NCBI RefSeq assembly: GCF_902729425.1
Contig: NZ_CACVCH010000001.1
Span: 317,501 to 381,500 of the forward strand
DNA length: 64,000 nucleotides
Origin: Magnetospirillum sp. SS-4
GTDB lineage: Bacteria > Pseudomonadota > Alphaproteobacteria > Rhodospirillales > Magnetospirillaceae
Direction of reading: 5' to 3'
Made by a program: the position numbers and the translations under genes. The notes under the pieces were generated by a model. That model was not told the origin of the DNA. It did no database searches and saw only the letters and a program-made list of their open reading frames with translations. Numbering within the stretch: the stretch's first letter is position 1; every line of letters starts with the position of its first letter. Positions 17,167 through 25,859 of this stretch are shown here, in pieces.

Positions 17167-19008
17167 TCAGGCCAGTTCCCCGGCCAGCCGCTCCTCCAGC
17201 AGGGCGGCTTCCTGCTGCTTGCGCCACATGGCGGCATAGCGGCCGCCGGCGGCCAGCAACTGGGCGTGGCGGCCGCGCTCGACCACCCGGCCCTGTTCCA
17301 GCACCACGATCTCGTCGGCGTCGACCACGGTGGACAAGCGGTGCGCCACGATCAGGGTGGTGCGGTCCTTCGAGACCTCGCGCAGCGACACCTGGATTTC
17401 CTTTTCGGTATGGGTGTCCAGCGCGCTGGTCGCCTCGTCGAAGATCAGGATGGCGGGGCGCTTCAAGATGGTCCGCGCGATGGCGACGCGCTGCTTTTCG
17501 CCGCCCGACAGCTTCAGTCCGCGCTCGCCCACCCTGGTGTCGTAGCCCTGGGGCAGCGACGCCACGAAATCGTGGATGCGGGCCAGCCGGGCGGCCTCCT
17601 CGATCTCGTCCTGGGTCGCTCCGGGGCGGCCATAGGCGATGTTGTAGCGGATGGAATCGTTGAACAGCACGGTGTCTTGCGGAACGATGCCGATGGCGGC
17701 GCGCAAGCTCGCCTGGGTGACGTCGCGAATATCCTGGCCATCGATGGCGATGATGCCGTCGCCCACGTCGTAGAAGCGGAACAGCAGCCGCGAGATGGTG
17801 CTCTTGCCCGCCCCCGACGGGCCGACGATGGCCAGGGTCCGCCCGGCCGGCACGGTGAAGCCGACGCCGGCCAGAATCTGGCGGTCGGGATCGTAGCCGA
17901 AGCTGACGGCATCGAAACGGACCTCGCCACCCCGGACCTCCAGCGGCCGGGCATCGGCGGAATCCTCGATCTCGGCGTTCTCGCGCAGCAGGCGGAACAT
18001 GGATTCCATGTCGGTCAGCGATTGCTTGATCTCGCGGTAGACGAAGCCCAGGAAGTTGAGCGGCATGTAAAGCTGGATCAGATAGGCGTTCACCAGCACG
18101 AAATCGCCCAGCGTCATGGTTCCGGCCACCACCCCCCTGGCCGCCTGGATCATCACCAGGGTCAGGCCGATCGCGATGATGGCGCCCTGGCCGATGTTGA
18201 GCATGGACAAGGTGACCTTGCTCTTGGTGGCGGCTTCCTCGTAGCGGGCCAGGGCCTTGTCGTAGCGGCCAGCCTCGTGGTCCTCGTTGCAGAAGTACTT
18301 TACCGTCTCGAAGTTCAGCAGCGAATCGATGGCCTTGGTCGATGCCTCGGAATCGGTCTCGTTCATGGCGCGGCGGAACTTGGTCCGCCATTCGGTGACC
18401 GCCAGGGTGTACAGCACGTAGACGGCGATGGTCGCCGCCGTGATCAGGGCGAAGCTGATGTCGTAAAGCCCCCACAGAACCGCCGTGACCAGGGCGATTT
18501 CCAGCAGGGTCGGCAGGATGTTGAACAGCATGAAGTTCAACAGGAACTCGATGCCCTTGGTGCCGCGCTCGATCGCCCTGGACACGCCGCCGGTCTGGCG
18601 GTCGAGGTGAAAGCGCAGCCCCAGCCGGTGCAGATGGCGAAACACCCCCAGCCCCACCGTGCGGATGGCGCTTTGCGCCACCTTGACGAAAACGATGTCG
18701 CGCAGTTCGGCGAAGGTGCCCGACAGGATGCGGGCCAGGCCATAGGCCAGCAGGATCGCCACCGGCACCGCCATCGCCATGTCGGGCCGGACGGTCAGGG
18801 CGTCCACCGCCTGCTTGTAAAGCAGCGGGATACCGATTCCGACGCCCTTGGCCGCCACCAGCAGGACCATGGCGATGGCGACCCGCGCCCGCAAGGCGGG
18901 CTGGCCCGGCGGCCACAGATAGGGAAACAGGGTGCGAAGCGTCGTCCAGTCGGCCGACGGCCCACGGCCGCGCGCCTGATCGAAGGTCGAGGGGGCGCGC
19001 AGTCTCAT
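17167..19008 (-). CDS. Atm1/HMT-type ABC exporter (fused membrane and ATPase domains)
   Basis: 613 residues from an ATG at 19008 that overlaps the stop of the preceding gene (ATGA). Six-helix exporter domain to about residue 320, then ABC ATPase: Walker A GPSGAGKST, signature LSGGEKQRVAIA, Walker B ILIFDEATSALD, switch His in IVAHRLST. LLNFETVKYFCNE and DRQTGGVSRAIERGTKGIEF are hallmarks of the Atm1 family, which exports glutathione-linked sulfur or metal species and supports Fe-S metabolism and heavy-metal tolerance. A longer in-frame start at 19083 would read through the upstream gene. Translationally coupled to the secreted protein before it. Confidence 0.9.
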   Translation of the reverse strand: MRLRAPSTFDQARGRGPSADWTTLRTLFPYLWPPGQPALRARVAIAMVLLVAAKGVGIGIPLLYKQAVDALTVRPDMAMAVPVAILLAYGLARILSGTFAELRDIVFVKVAQSAIRTVGLGVFRHLHRLGLRFHLDRQTGGVSRAIERGTKGIEFLLNFMLFNILPTLLEIALVTAVLWGLYDISFALITAATIAVYVLYTLAVTEWRTKFRRAMNETDSEASTKAIDSLLNFETVKYFCNEDHEAGRYDKALARYEEAATKSKVTLSMLNIGQGAIIAIGLTLVMIQAARGVVAGTMTLGDFVLVNAYLIQLYMPLNFLGFVYREIKQSLTDMESMFRLLRENAEIEDSADARPLEVRGGEVRFDAVSFGYDPDRQILAGVGFTVPAGRTLAIVGPSGAGKSTISRLLFRFYDVGDGIIAIDGQDIRDVTQASLRAAIGIVPQDTVLFNDSIRYNIAYGRPGATQDEIEEAARLARIHDFVASLPQGYDTRVGERGLKLSGGEKQRVAIARTILKRPAILIFDEATSALDTHTEKEIQVSLREVSKDRTTLIVAHRLSTVVDADEIVVLEQGRVVERGRHAQLLAAGGRYAAMWRKQQEAALLEERLAGELA

Positions 19009-19640
19009 GGCGTTCCGTTCGGGCAGGGGTGGGCGGGCTGGGCCGGATCGCAGACCGAGACCCCCCGCAGGAAGCCCGACCATTCGTGCAGCATGGAATC
19101 GGGAATCGGAGCCGGCTCGTTACGGCCGAACGCCGGCCCCCGCCAGACCCGCTGGATCACGTACAAGGCCGCCTTGCCGCGAATGGCCTTGACCGCCACC
19201 AGGCCGCCATGGCCGCTCTTGCGCCCCTTGGTGCAGGTCACGGTCAGGGTCGAGACCGGATAGCCGTTGGTCAGCCCCTCGGTGACCGGACTGGGGCCGG
19301 ACGCCTCGCAATTGGTCCGGCTGGTCTCGATGATGCCCTGGATGAAGTCGCGGGCCGCCGCCTTGGAATCGGCGATCACCTGGACGGACATCATCTCGGT
19401 CCAGGTCTCGCTGGTCTGGCCCGGCGGAAACATCTGGCGGGTGATGGTGACCTGTCCGACGCTGTTGCCCTGAATCTGCCATCCGGCCGGCGGCGTCAGC
19501 ACCAGCCGCTCGGTGATCTCGGCCGAAGGGGCCGCCCCCTGGGACGATGGCTGCTGGCGCGGCTGCGGCCGCATCTGGGCCAGGGCGGCATCGGGGAGGA
19601 CAAGCGGGGCCAGGACGGCGAAAACGACAAGCGGCTTCAT
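19005..19640 (-). CDS. Secreted protein of unknown function, coupled to the Atm1-type exporter
   Basis: 211 residues from the ATG at 19640 (MKPLVVFAVLAPLVL), preceded by GGAG; an earlier in-frame ATG at 19676 lies inside mutY. A signal peptide ends near ALA-Q. The mature domain contains ITERLVLTPPAGWQIQG and SVGQVTITRQMFPPGQ, plus four cysteines that could form disulfides. It resembles the secreted proteins of unknown function seen in Rhodospirillales; I recognise no enzyme motif. Its stop codon overlaps the start of the exporter gene, and mutY ends 13 bases before it, so the three are probably one transcript. Confidence 0.72.
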   Translation of the reverse strand: MKPLVVFAVLAPLVLPDAALAQMRPQPRQQPSSQGAAPSAEITERLVLTPPAGWQIQGNSVGQVTITRQMFPPGQTSETWTEMMSVQVIADSKAAARDFIQGIIETSRTNCEASGPSPVTEGLTNGYPVSTLTVTCTKGRKSGHGGLVAVKAIRGKAALYVIQRVWRGPAFGRNEPAPIPDSMLHEWSGFLRGVSVCDPAQPAHPCPNGTP

Positions 19641-19653
19641 GGAAACTCCATTC

Positions 19654-20721
19654 TCAATAACCCTTGGCCAGGGCATGGCTGACCACCTTGCGCATCAGGG
19701 TGGGCAGGGCCTGCTCGACCAGCCGGTCCAGCGGACACCACGACCCCCGCGCCGCCGCCCCCGCCGTGGCCCGGGCGGTCGCCACCGTCAGTTCCAGATG
19801 GAAATGGGTGAAGGTGTGGCGCACGCCCCCCGGCAGCAGGCGCCAGTCGGCCAGCAGGGCCGACCGGGGCAGCGGCGCCTCGGCCCCGGCATCGGCCAGC
19901 GACCAGGGCTCATCCCGCCACTCGGTGCCGGGCACCTCCATCATCCCGCCCAGAAGGCCCTTGGGCGGCCGCCGGCGCAACAGCACCTCGCCGGCGCGCG
20001 AAACGGTCCAAAAGGCGATGCCGCGACGGGTGGGGCGTTCCGGCTTGGCGGCGCGGGCCGGCAGGTCGGCCTCGATCCCCGCCCGCCGGGCCTGGCAGGA
20101 TTCCATCCACGGACAGATGCCGCAAGCGGGTTTGCGGGGGGTGCAGATGGTCGCGCCCAGATCCATCACCGCCTGGGCATAATCGCCCGGCCGGTCCGAA
20201 GGGGTGAGGGCGGCGGCCAGCGCCTTAAGGGTGGGCTTGGCCCGGGGCGGCGGATCGGTCACGGCGTACAGCCGCGCCATCACCCGCTCGACGTTGCCGT
20301 CCATCACCACGGCGGGGCGTCCGAAGGCAATGGCGGCGATGGCGGCGGCGGTGTACTCGCCGATGCCGGGCAGTTGCCGCAACCCGGCCTCGTCGGCGGG
20401 AAAGCGGCCGTGACGCCACTCCGCCACCGTCCTGGCGCACTGGTGCAGATTGCGGGCGCGGGCGTAGTAGCCCAGTCCGGCCCAGGCCTGCATGACATCC
20501 TCCACCGGCGCCGCCGCCAGCGCCTCGACGCTGGGCCAGCGGCCGACGAAGGCCTGGAAATAGGGCAGCACCGCCGCCACCGTGGTCTGCTGCAACATCA
20601 CCTCGGACAGCCACACCCGATAGGGGTCGGCGGCCTCGCCCGGCGGCGCCCGCCAGGGCAGGACCCTGCGGTCGCGGTCGTACCAGGCGAGCAGGCGATG
20701 CGGCGAGGGAACGTCGGACAT
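19654..20721 (-). CDS. mutY: Adenine DNA glycosylase MutY
   Basis: 355 residues from the ATG at 20721. Removes adenine mispaired with 8-oxoguanine. Seen: catalytic Glu in WLSEVMLQQT, helix-hairpin-helix LPGIGEYTAAAI, catalytic Asp in VVMDGNVERV, the [4Fe-4S] loop C-x6-C-x2-C-x5-C (CTPRKPACGICPWMESC), and a C-terminal Nudix-like 8-oxoG recognition domain (about 235-350, with LLRRRPPKGLLGGMMEVPG and HTFTHFHLEL). The start lacks a strong ribosome site; an upstream ATG at 20781 is less likely because family members begin near the HRLLAWYDR segment. Upstream of the secreted protein and the Atm1-type exporter. Confidence 0.94.
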   Translation of the reverse strand: MSDVPSPHRLLAWYDRDRRVLPWRAPPGEAADPYRVWLSEVMLQQTTVAAVLPYFQAFVGRWPSVEALAAAPVEDVMQAWAGLGYYARARNLHQCARTVAEWRHGRFPADEAGLRQLPGIGEYTAAAIAAIAFGRPAVVMDGNVERVMARLYAVTDPPPRAKPTLKALAAALTPSDRPGDYAQAVMDLGATICTPRKPACGICPWMESCQARRAGIEADLPARAAKPERPTRRGIAFWTVSRAGEVLLRRRPPKGLLGGMMEVPGTEWRDEPWSLADAGAEAPLPRSALLADWRLLPGGVRHTFTHFHLELTVATARATAGAAARGSWCPLDRLVEQALPTLMRKVVSHALAKGY

Positions 20722-20799
20722 GGCGAGAGGATAGTGCAAAATCCGGATTCCGTGGCGAAGAAACCGGCCGTCCCCGTCCACGGCAAGCGGGATGCCGCC

Positions 20800-22209
20800 C
20801 TACCCTTGAAGCATGCGGCGCAGCAGTTCCACGTCCTCGGCGAAGTTGGAATCGCTTTCCTTCAGCTCCTCCACCTTCTTGACCGCGTGCATGACGGTGG
20901 TGTGGTCGCGGCCGCCGAACTTGCGGCCGATCTCGGGCAGCGAGCGGGACGTCAGCTGCTTGGCCAGATACATGGCGATCTGGCGGGGCCGCGCCACCTG
21001 GCGCGAGCGCCGGGCCGAGCTCATCTCGGCCAGCTTGATGGTGAAGTGCTCGGCAACCTTCTTCTGGATCTCCTCGATGGTGATCCGGCGGTCGGACGAG
21101 CGCAGCAGGTCCTGAAGCACCTCCTGGGTGGTTTCCAGGGTGATGGCGCGACCGACCAGTTGGGAATGGGCGACGACGCGGTTCAGGGCGCCTTCCAACT
21201 CGCGGACGTTGGAGGCGATCTTGTGGGCCAGGAACTCCATCACCTTCTGCGGCACCAGCACGCTCATCTGCTCGGCCTTGGAATGCAGGATGCCCAGGCG
21301 CAATTCGTAGGTGGTGGCGTGAATGTCGGCCACCAGACCGCAGGCCATGCGCGAGCGCAGCCGCTCCTCGATGCCTTCCAGGTCAGAAGGCGACTTGTCG
21401 GCCGAGATCACGATCTGACGGCCCTGGTCCACCAGGGCGTTGAAGGTGTGGAAGAACTCCTCCTGGGTGGCATCCTTGCCAGCGATGAACTGGACGTCGT
21501 CGATCATCAGCACGTCGACCGAACGGAACTGCTCCTTGAAGCTCATGGTGTCCTGGTGCCGGAGCGCCCGGATGAACCGGTACATGAACTTCTCGGCCGA
21601 CAGGTACAGCACGCTGCGGTCCGGCTTGCGCTCGCGGATGTGATGGGCGATGGCGTGCATCAGGTGGGTCTTGCCCAGGCCGACGCCGCCATAGAGGAAC
21701 AGCGGATTGAACGACACCGAATCGGCGTCCGCCACCCGGTTGGCGGCGGCGTAGGCGAATTCGTTGGGCTTGCCCACCACGAAATTCTTGAAGGTGAAGC
21801 GGGGGTCGAGCTGGGCGCCCAGTTCGTCCATCTCGGCGGCGGCGTTGACATTGGCCGGCGCGCAAGGCGCCTTGGCGGCGGCGGGAAGGGCAGTGGCGGC
21901 GGGCGAGCCGGCGGGAGCCGGCGTGTTGACCAGGGTCGGGGCGGGAAGCGGGGCGACGGTGGCGCGGGCGGCGCCCACCACGATCTCGACGTTGCGGATG
22001 CCGGGATTCTCGGCCCCCCACAGGGCGCGGATGCGCTCGGCGTAATGGGTGGCGACCCAGTCGCGCATGAAGCGGGTGGGAAGCGCCAGCTTGACGTCGC
22101 CGCCATTGATGCCGTGCAGGGTGATCGGACGCAGCCACGAGCGGTAGGCGGCATCGCCGACCTCGTCCTTCAGCCTGACCTTCACGCGGTCCCACTCAGT
22201 CTTGCCCAT
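20800..22209 (-). CDS. dnaA: Chromosomal replication initiator DnaA
   Basis: 469 residues from the ATG at 22209 (MGKTEWDRVKVRLKDEVG), the usual alphaproteobacterial start; the reading frame stays open to 22590 but that part is leader. Domain I (about 1-85), an Ala/Pro-rich domain II linker (about 90-135), AAA+ domain III with Walker A GGVGLGKTH (about 174-182) and Walker B VLMIDDVQF, and the domain IV DNA-binding helix with RDHTTVMHAVKKVEE near the end. It binds TTATCCACA-type boxes to open the origin. No cluster of such boxes lies beside the gene. GANTC sites are enriched upstream. Confidence 0.97.
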   Translation of the reverse strand: MGKTEWDRVKVRLKDEVGDAAYRSWLRPITLHGINGGDVKLALPTRFMRDWVATHYAERIRALWGAENPGIRNVEIVVGAARATVAPLPAPTLVNTPAPAGSPAATALPAAAKAPCAPANVNAAAEMDELGAQLDPRFTFKNFVVGKPNEFAYAAANRVADADSVSFNPLFLYGGVGLGKTHLMHAIAHHIRERKPDRSVLYLSAEKFMYRFIRALRHQDTMSFKEQFRSVDVLMIDDVQFIAGKDATQEEFFHTFNALVDQGRQIVISADKSPSDLEGIEERLRSRMACGLVADIHATTYELRLGILHSKAEQMSVLVPQKVMEFLAHKIASNVRELEGALNRVVAHSQLVGRAITLETTQEVLQDLLRSSDRRITIEEIQKKVAEHFTIKLAEMSSARRSRQVARPRQIAMYLAKQLTSRSLPEIGRKFGGRDHTTVMHAVKKVEELKESDSNFAEDVELLRRMLQG

Positions 22210-22726
22210 TATGCATCCCCACTTCCTCAAGCCCTTCACTCGCAGGCGATCGCCCAATCCTTGGCAACCACCCGCTCCCCTGTTCGGGGCCGCCGCGACC
22301 GCGTCCCCGATTCCCCGCCGGAAAGACCGGCCGTCCGGCAAGCACCCGACCGCTCCGCACCGCCCCGGAAGGATGCCGCGAGGTTTCCGCCGCGGAGTCT
22401 TACCCTGATGGGAGCAAGTCTGTAAACCCGCCAACAGTCCTAATACAAAACGTAACGCACCGTCTGTGGCCCGCTTCACAGAATTTGTGACGCGGCCCAA
22501 GAACAAATTAAATAAAAACTTGGTGGTTTCTCTGCGGGTTCTTCCGCTACCGAGGAGTGCGACTCTAGCGATGCGCTCCGATGCTGGCAACGTGATCGGA
22601 ACGCGAACACTGAAAATTTTTCCCTTGCAATTCCAGACTCGGGAGAACGCCTGGGATTTCCAACGACAAAGGCCGCGCCCAGGGGCGCGGCCTTTGAAAA
22701 ATGGAATGAAACCAGAGACTTGGCGA
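22210..22726. other. 517-base dnaA upstream region
   Basis: No gene is visible here. The stretch carries the dnaA leader and promoter on the minus strand and the rpsT terminator at its right end. It holds four GANTC sites (22309-22313, 22395-22399, 22561-22565, 22636-22640), an AT-rich patch at about 22501-22520 that stands out in this GC-rich DNA, and a TCACA/TGTGA inverted repeat at 22476-22490. I see no matching -35/-10 pair good enough to name, and no group of DnaA boxes, so I do not call it an origin. Confidence 0.6.
22668..22695 (-). terminator. rpsT terminator
   Basis: A 13-bp perfect stem AAAGGCCGCGCCC / GGGCGCGGCCTTT with a 2-base loop, 32 bases after the rpsT stop. On the minus strand the stem ends in TTT, the pattern of a Rho-independent terminator. 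Confidence 0.9.
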
Positions 22727-22999
22727 CTAGGCCAGCGGCTTCATGTCCTTGACGCGGGCGGCGAGGCGGGAAACCTTCCGGGATGCGGTGTTCTTATGCA
22801 GCACGCCGCCCTGGACGCCCCTCATCATCTGGGGCTCGGCCTCGCGCAGGGCGGTCTTGGCGGCCTCGGAATCGCCGGAGGCGATGGCGAGTTCCACCTT
22901 CTTGACAAAGGTGCGGATACGGCTGACGCGGGCGCGATTGACCTCGGTGCGACGCTCGGTCTGGCGGATGCGCTTCTTAGCCGACGTGTGATGAGCCAT
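22727..22999 (-). CDS. rpsT: 30S ribosomal protein S20
   Basis: 90 residues, the standard length. [17 protein letters not shown] at the start, [16 protein letters not shown] near the end; highly basic and Ala-rich, with the helical pattern of S20, which binds 16S rRNA early in 30S assembly. It has its own promoter and terminator and lies upstream of dnaA on the same strand, a common arrangement in alphaproteobacteria. Confidence 0.98.
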   Translation of the reverse strand: MAHHTSAKKRIRQTERRTEVNRARVSRIRTFVKKVELAIASGDSEAAKTALREAEPQMMRGVQGGVLHKNTASRKVSRLAARVKDMKPLA

Positions 23000-23040
23000 G
23001 GACTGGAACCTTGGACCTGGGATGTAAATTCGAAGGCGGG

Positions 23041-23069
23041 GTTATATGTCCCCCGGCCCCGATCGTCAA
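23041..23069 (-). promoter_or_regulatory. Sigma-70 promoter of rpsT
   Basis: Reading the minus strand: TTGACG (23069-23064), exactly 17 bases, TATAAC (23046-23041). Transcription would begin near 23034, giving a leader of about 35 bases before rpsT. One of the best housekeeping promoter matches in the window. Confidence 0.85.
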
Positions 23070-23114
23070 GAGATGAATCGAGGCCCGGCGCGGCGGCCGG
23101 ACCTCGGGGGCGCG

Positions 23115-23891
23115 TCAGCGGTTCTTGAAGGCGGGCGGGCGCTTCTCGACGAAGGCCGCCATGCCCTCCTTCTGGTCCTCGGTCGAGAAGGTGGAATGGA
23201 ACAGCCGGCGCTCGAAGGTGACGCCCTGGGCCAGCATGGTCTCGAAGGCGGCGTTGACCGATTCCTTGCACAGCATGACGATGGGGCGCGACAGGCCGGC
23301 GATCTTGGTGGCGACCTTGACCGCCTCGTCCACCAGTTCCGCCACCGGCACGACGCGGCTGACCAGGCCGGCGCGCTCGGCCTCGGCGGCGTCCATCAGG
23401 CGACCGGTCAGGCACATTTCCATGGCCTTGGACTTGCCCACCGCGCGGGTCAGGCGCTGGGTGCCGCCGGCGCCGGGAATGGTGCCGATGGTGATCTCGG
23501 GCTGGCCGAACCTGGCGTTGTCACCGGCCAGGATGAAGTCGCACATCATGGCGACCTCGCAGCCGCCGCCCAGCGCGAAGCCCGCCACCGCCGCGACGAT
23601 GGGCTTGCGGCACTTGGTGATCTGCTCCCAGCCGTTGGTGATGAAGTTCGAGACATAGACGTCCATGTAGCCGCGACTGGCCATTTCCTTGATGTCGGCG
23701 CCGGCGGCGAAGGCCTTGTCCGAACCGGTCAGCACGATGGCGCCGACGGCGTCGTCCTTCTCGAAGGCGTCCAGCGCCTGCCCCAGCTCGGCGATCAGGT
23801 CGGCGCACAGCGCGTTCATGGCCTTGGGCCGGTTCAGCGCGATCAGGCCGACATTGCCGCGGGTCTCGACGGTGATGTTCTCGAAAGCCAT
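23115..23891 (-). CDS. Enoyl-CoA hydratase
   Basis: 258 residues, the usual crotonase size. Hydrates trans-2-enoyl-CoA in beta-oxidation or related acyl-CoA degradation. Seen: [11 protein letters not shown] (oxyanion-hole region), [16 protein letters not shown] with the first catalytic Glu, and [20 protein letters not shown] with the second catalytic Glu, followed by a hexamer-forming C-terminus ending [12 protein letters not shown]. Both catalytic glutamates are present, so a true hydratase is more likely than an isomerase. It stands between mutM plus a small secreted protein (upstream) and rpsT, which has its own promoter. Confidence 0.92.
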   Translation of the reverse strand: MAFENITVETRGNVGLIALNRPKAMNALCADLIAELGQALDAFEKDDAVGAIVLTGSDKAFAAGADIKEMASRGYMDVYVSNFITNGWEQITKCRKPIVAAVAGFALGGGCEVAMMCDFILAGDNARFGQPEITIGTIPGAGGTQRLTRAVGKSKAMEMCLTGRLMDAAEAERAGLVSRVVPVAELVDEAVKVATKIAGLSRPIVMLCKESVNAAFETMLAQGVTFERRLFHSTFSTEDQKEGMAAFVEKRPPAFKNR

Positions 23892-23916
23892 GAGGTTCCT
23901 TCCTTCCCTGTTTGTC

Positions 23917-24276
23917 TTATTCGGGTGAGATGGCGAAGCGGAGCGTGAGGGCGCCGCCCTTGACGACGGGGTCGAGACGCAACGTCTCGGCCTCGCGGCG
24001 GTACAGCGTGTCGCTTTCCCTGGTCCAGCCCAGTTGGGGCAGGGTGGCGGCGTAGAATTTCAGGACGTCGGCGGCCTTGACCCGCCCCTGGGCGTAGGCC
24101 TCGACGATGCGCCCCGACGGCGAATCGAAGGCCACCCCCGCCTCGACCGCCTCGGTCAGGCCGGGGGCCAGCGGCAGGTCCTCATAGGCGCCGAGAAAGC
24201 CGCCGGCCAGCGCCGGAGCGCCGCCCAGGATCGTCATCAGCGCCAAAGCGGCCATGGAATGCCGGATACGTGCCAT
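23917..24276 (-). CDS. Small secreted protein of unknown function
   Basis: 119 residues from the ATG at 24276; a TTG two codons earlier is also in frame. A signal peptide ([19 protein letters not shown], cleavage after APALA) precedes a compact domain with [20 protein letters not shown] and [16 protein letters not shown]. Related alphaproteobacterial proteins of this shape are uncharacterised. It follows mutM by 17 bases and precedes the enoyl-CoA hydratase by 25, so it is probably co-transcribed with both. Confidence 0.72.
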   Translation of the reverse strand: MARIRHSMAALALMTILGGAPALAGGFLGAYEDLPLAPGLTEAVEAGVAFDSPSGRIVEAYAQGRVKAADVLKFYAATLPQLGWTRESDTLYRREAETLRLDPVVKGGALTLRFAISPE

Positions 24277-24293
24277 GTCCAATGGCTATACCA

Positions 24294-25133
24294 TCACCTT
24301 TGCCGCTCCGCACAATAGAAAGTGGACCGCCCGGCCTGGACGATCCGCTGGATGCCGCCGCAGGCCGGCGCCTCGGGACAGCCCGGACAGCGCTGGCCGG
24401 CGCGGCCGTAGACCTTGAAGCCGTGCTGGAAGTATCCCAGCTCGCCATCGGGACGCACATGGTCCCGAAGCGACGAGCCGCCGGCGGCGATGGCCTCCTC
24501 CAGCACCGCCCGGATGGCGGGAACCAGGGCCTCGCACTCGGCCATGCTCAGCGAGCCGGCCTCGCGCAGCGGCGAGATGCCGGCGCGGAACAGGCTTTCG
24601 CACACATAGATGTTGCCCAGCCCGGCGACATTGCGCTGATCCAGCAGCGCCGACTTGACCGGAGTGGCGCGGCCGGCCAGGGCGGCGGCCAGGGCGGCGG
24701 CGTCGAAGCCCGGTTCCAGCGGCTCCGGCCCGATACCGGCCAGCAGCGGATGGGCGTCCAGCTCCGACTCGCGGCACAGCGTCAGCAGGCCGAAGCGGCG
24801 GGGATCGGTCAGAGTCACCAGGGTGGCGTCATCGGTGACGAAGTCCACATGATCGTGGGGGCCGGGAGGAACGTTGCGCAGCGACGAGATCACCATGCGC
24901 CCCGACATGCCGAGATGCCCCAGCATGACCAGGCCGCCGTCCAGCCGCGTCACCAGATACTTGGCGCGCCGTCCCACCCGTTCGACCCGGCGGCCGGCGA
25001 GACTCTCGGCAAAGCCCTGGGGAAAGGGGTGGCGCAGCCCGTCCCGGCGGCAGACGACGGCGACGAAGCGGCGCCCCTCCCACACGCGGGCGAGGCCACG
25101 GGCGACGGTTTCGACCTCGGGAAGCTCGGGCAT
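24294..25133 (-). CDS. mutM: Formamidopyrimidine-DNA glycosylase MutM (Fpg)
   Basis: 279 residues. Excises 8-oxoguanine and cleaves the strand. The catalytic N-terminus PELPEVE is intact (Pro and Glu immediately after Met), as are GHLGMSGRM and the H2TH segment with [20 protein letters not shown]. The C-terminal zinc finger is unusual: C249, C252 and C274 are present, but the usual fourth ligand is Arg (CAERQR, R277). An extra Cys (C258) lies between. Zinc may be bound with C258 instead, or the finger may be weakened. It is the first gene of a minus-strand group, divergent from the J-domain gene. Confidence 0.94.
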   Translation of the reverse strand: MPELPEVETVARGLARVWEGRRFVAVVCRRDGLRHPFPQGFAESLAGRRVERVGRRAKYLVTRLDGGLVMLGHLGMSGRMVISSLRNVPPGPHDHVDFVTDDATLVTLTDPRRFGLLTLCRESELDAHPLLAGIGPEPLEPGFDAAALAAALAGRATPVKSALLDQRNVAGLGNIYVCESLFRAGISPLREAGSLSMAECEALVPAIRAVLEEAIAAGGSSLRDHVRPDGELGYFQHGFKVYGRAGQRCPGCPEAPACGGIQRIVQAGRSTFYCAERQR

Positions 25134-25256
25134 GGAAACACTCGGAAGATGGCGACGATCCGGTACTATCGGAGGGGGGAGGGGGAAAAGCCAGAAGATA
25201 AGGAACGGCGTTCCGCAGGCGGAGGCGCCTTGCCTTGGCGGGCTCCAGCCATCATT

Positions 25257-25844
25257 ATGACCGGTGTGATGAGGTCATCGAGCACGCGAAGATCCTGGCG
25301 CACCGCCTTCGCGCCCCCAGAACCGCAGCCGTCCACACGGATTTGCGACCATCCTGGCTGCCGTCGCGAAGCCGAGCACCGGGCGCCGCGCTCGCGCCAG
25401 CAGCTCGACGAATATTACTGGTTCTGCCTGGACCACGTCCGCGAGTACAACGCCGCCTGGGACTATTACGCCGGCATGAAACCCGAGGAGATCGAGGCCG
25501 AAACCCGCAAGGACACCACATGGCAGCGCCCCACCTGGCCGCTGGGCATGCAGATGGGCAAGCGCCGGTTCAGCTTCACCATCCACGACCCGTTCGACGT
25601 CATGGACCACGAGACGGACGAGCCGCGCCGCAAGCCCCGCGTCCCCGCCACGCCGGAGGAAGAGGCCATGATGGTGCTCGGCCTCGCCGGTCCGCTGACC
25701 CACGATATCCTCAAGGCCCGCTACAAGGAGCTGGTCAAGCGCCACCATCCCGACGCCAATAACGGCGACAAGGAGGCGGAGGAGCGCTTCAAGCGCATCA
25801 ACCAGGCCTACAACACCCTGAAGGCGAGCCTTGCCTCGGGGTAA
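25257..25844 (+). CDS. J-domain (DnaJ-like) protein beside cobST
   Basis: 195 residues from the ATG at 25257; an in-frame ATG at 25269 is equally plausible and neither has a good ribosome site. The N-terminal half contains [39 protein letters not shown] and [11 protein letters not shown], hallmarks of a conserved alphaproteobacterial family; its cysteines could hold a metal. The C-terminal 65 residues are a J domain with the HPD motif (KRHHPDANN), which stimulates DnaK ATPase. Sixteen bases separate it from cobS, an order kept in many alphaproteobacteria, so a link to chelatase assembly is possible but unproven. Confidence 0.9.
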   Translation: MTGVMRSSSTRRSWRTAFAPPEPQPSTRICDHPGCRREAEHRAPRSRQQLDEYYWFCLDHVREYNAAWDYYAGMKPEEIEAETRKDTTWQRPTWPLGMQMGKRRFSFTIHDPFDVMDHETDEPRRKPRVPATPEEEAMMVLGLAGPLTHDILKARYKELVKRHHPDANNGDKEAEERFKRINQAYNTLKASLASG

Positions 25845-25859
25845 ACGGACAGTGAATCA

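Noticed and set aside
17107-19263. Plus-strand frame opposite the Atm1-type exporter
   Set aside because: Its composition is that of an antisense shadow and the exporter on the minus strand has all ABC motifs.
22210-22660. dnaA upstream region considered as the chromosome origin
   Set aside because: No group of DnaA boxes is present; an AT-rich patch alone is not enough.
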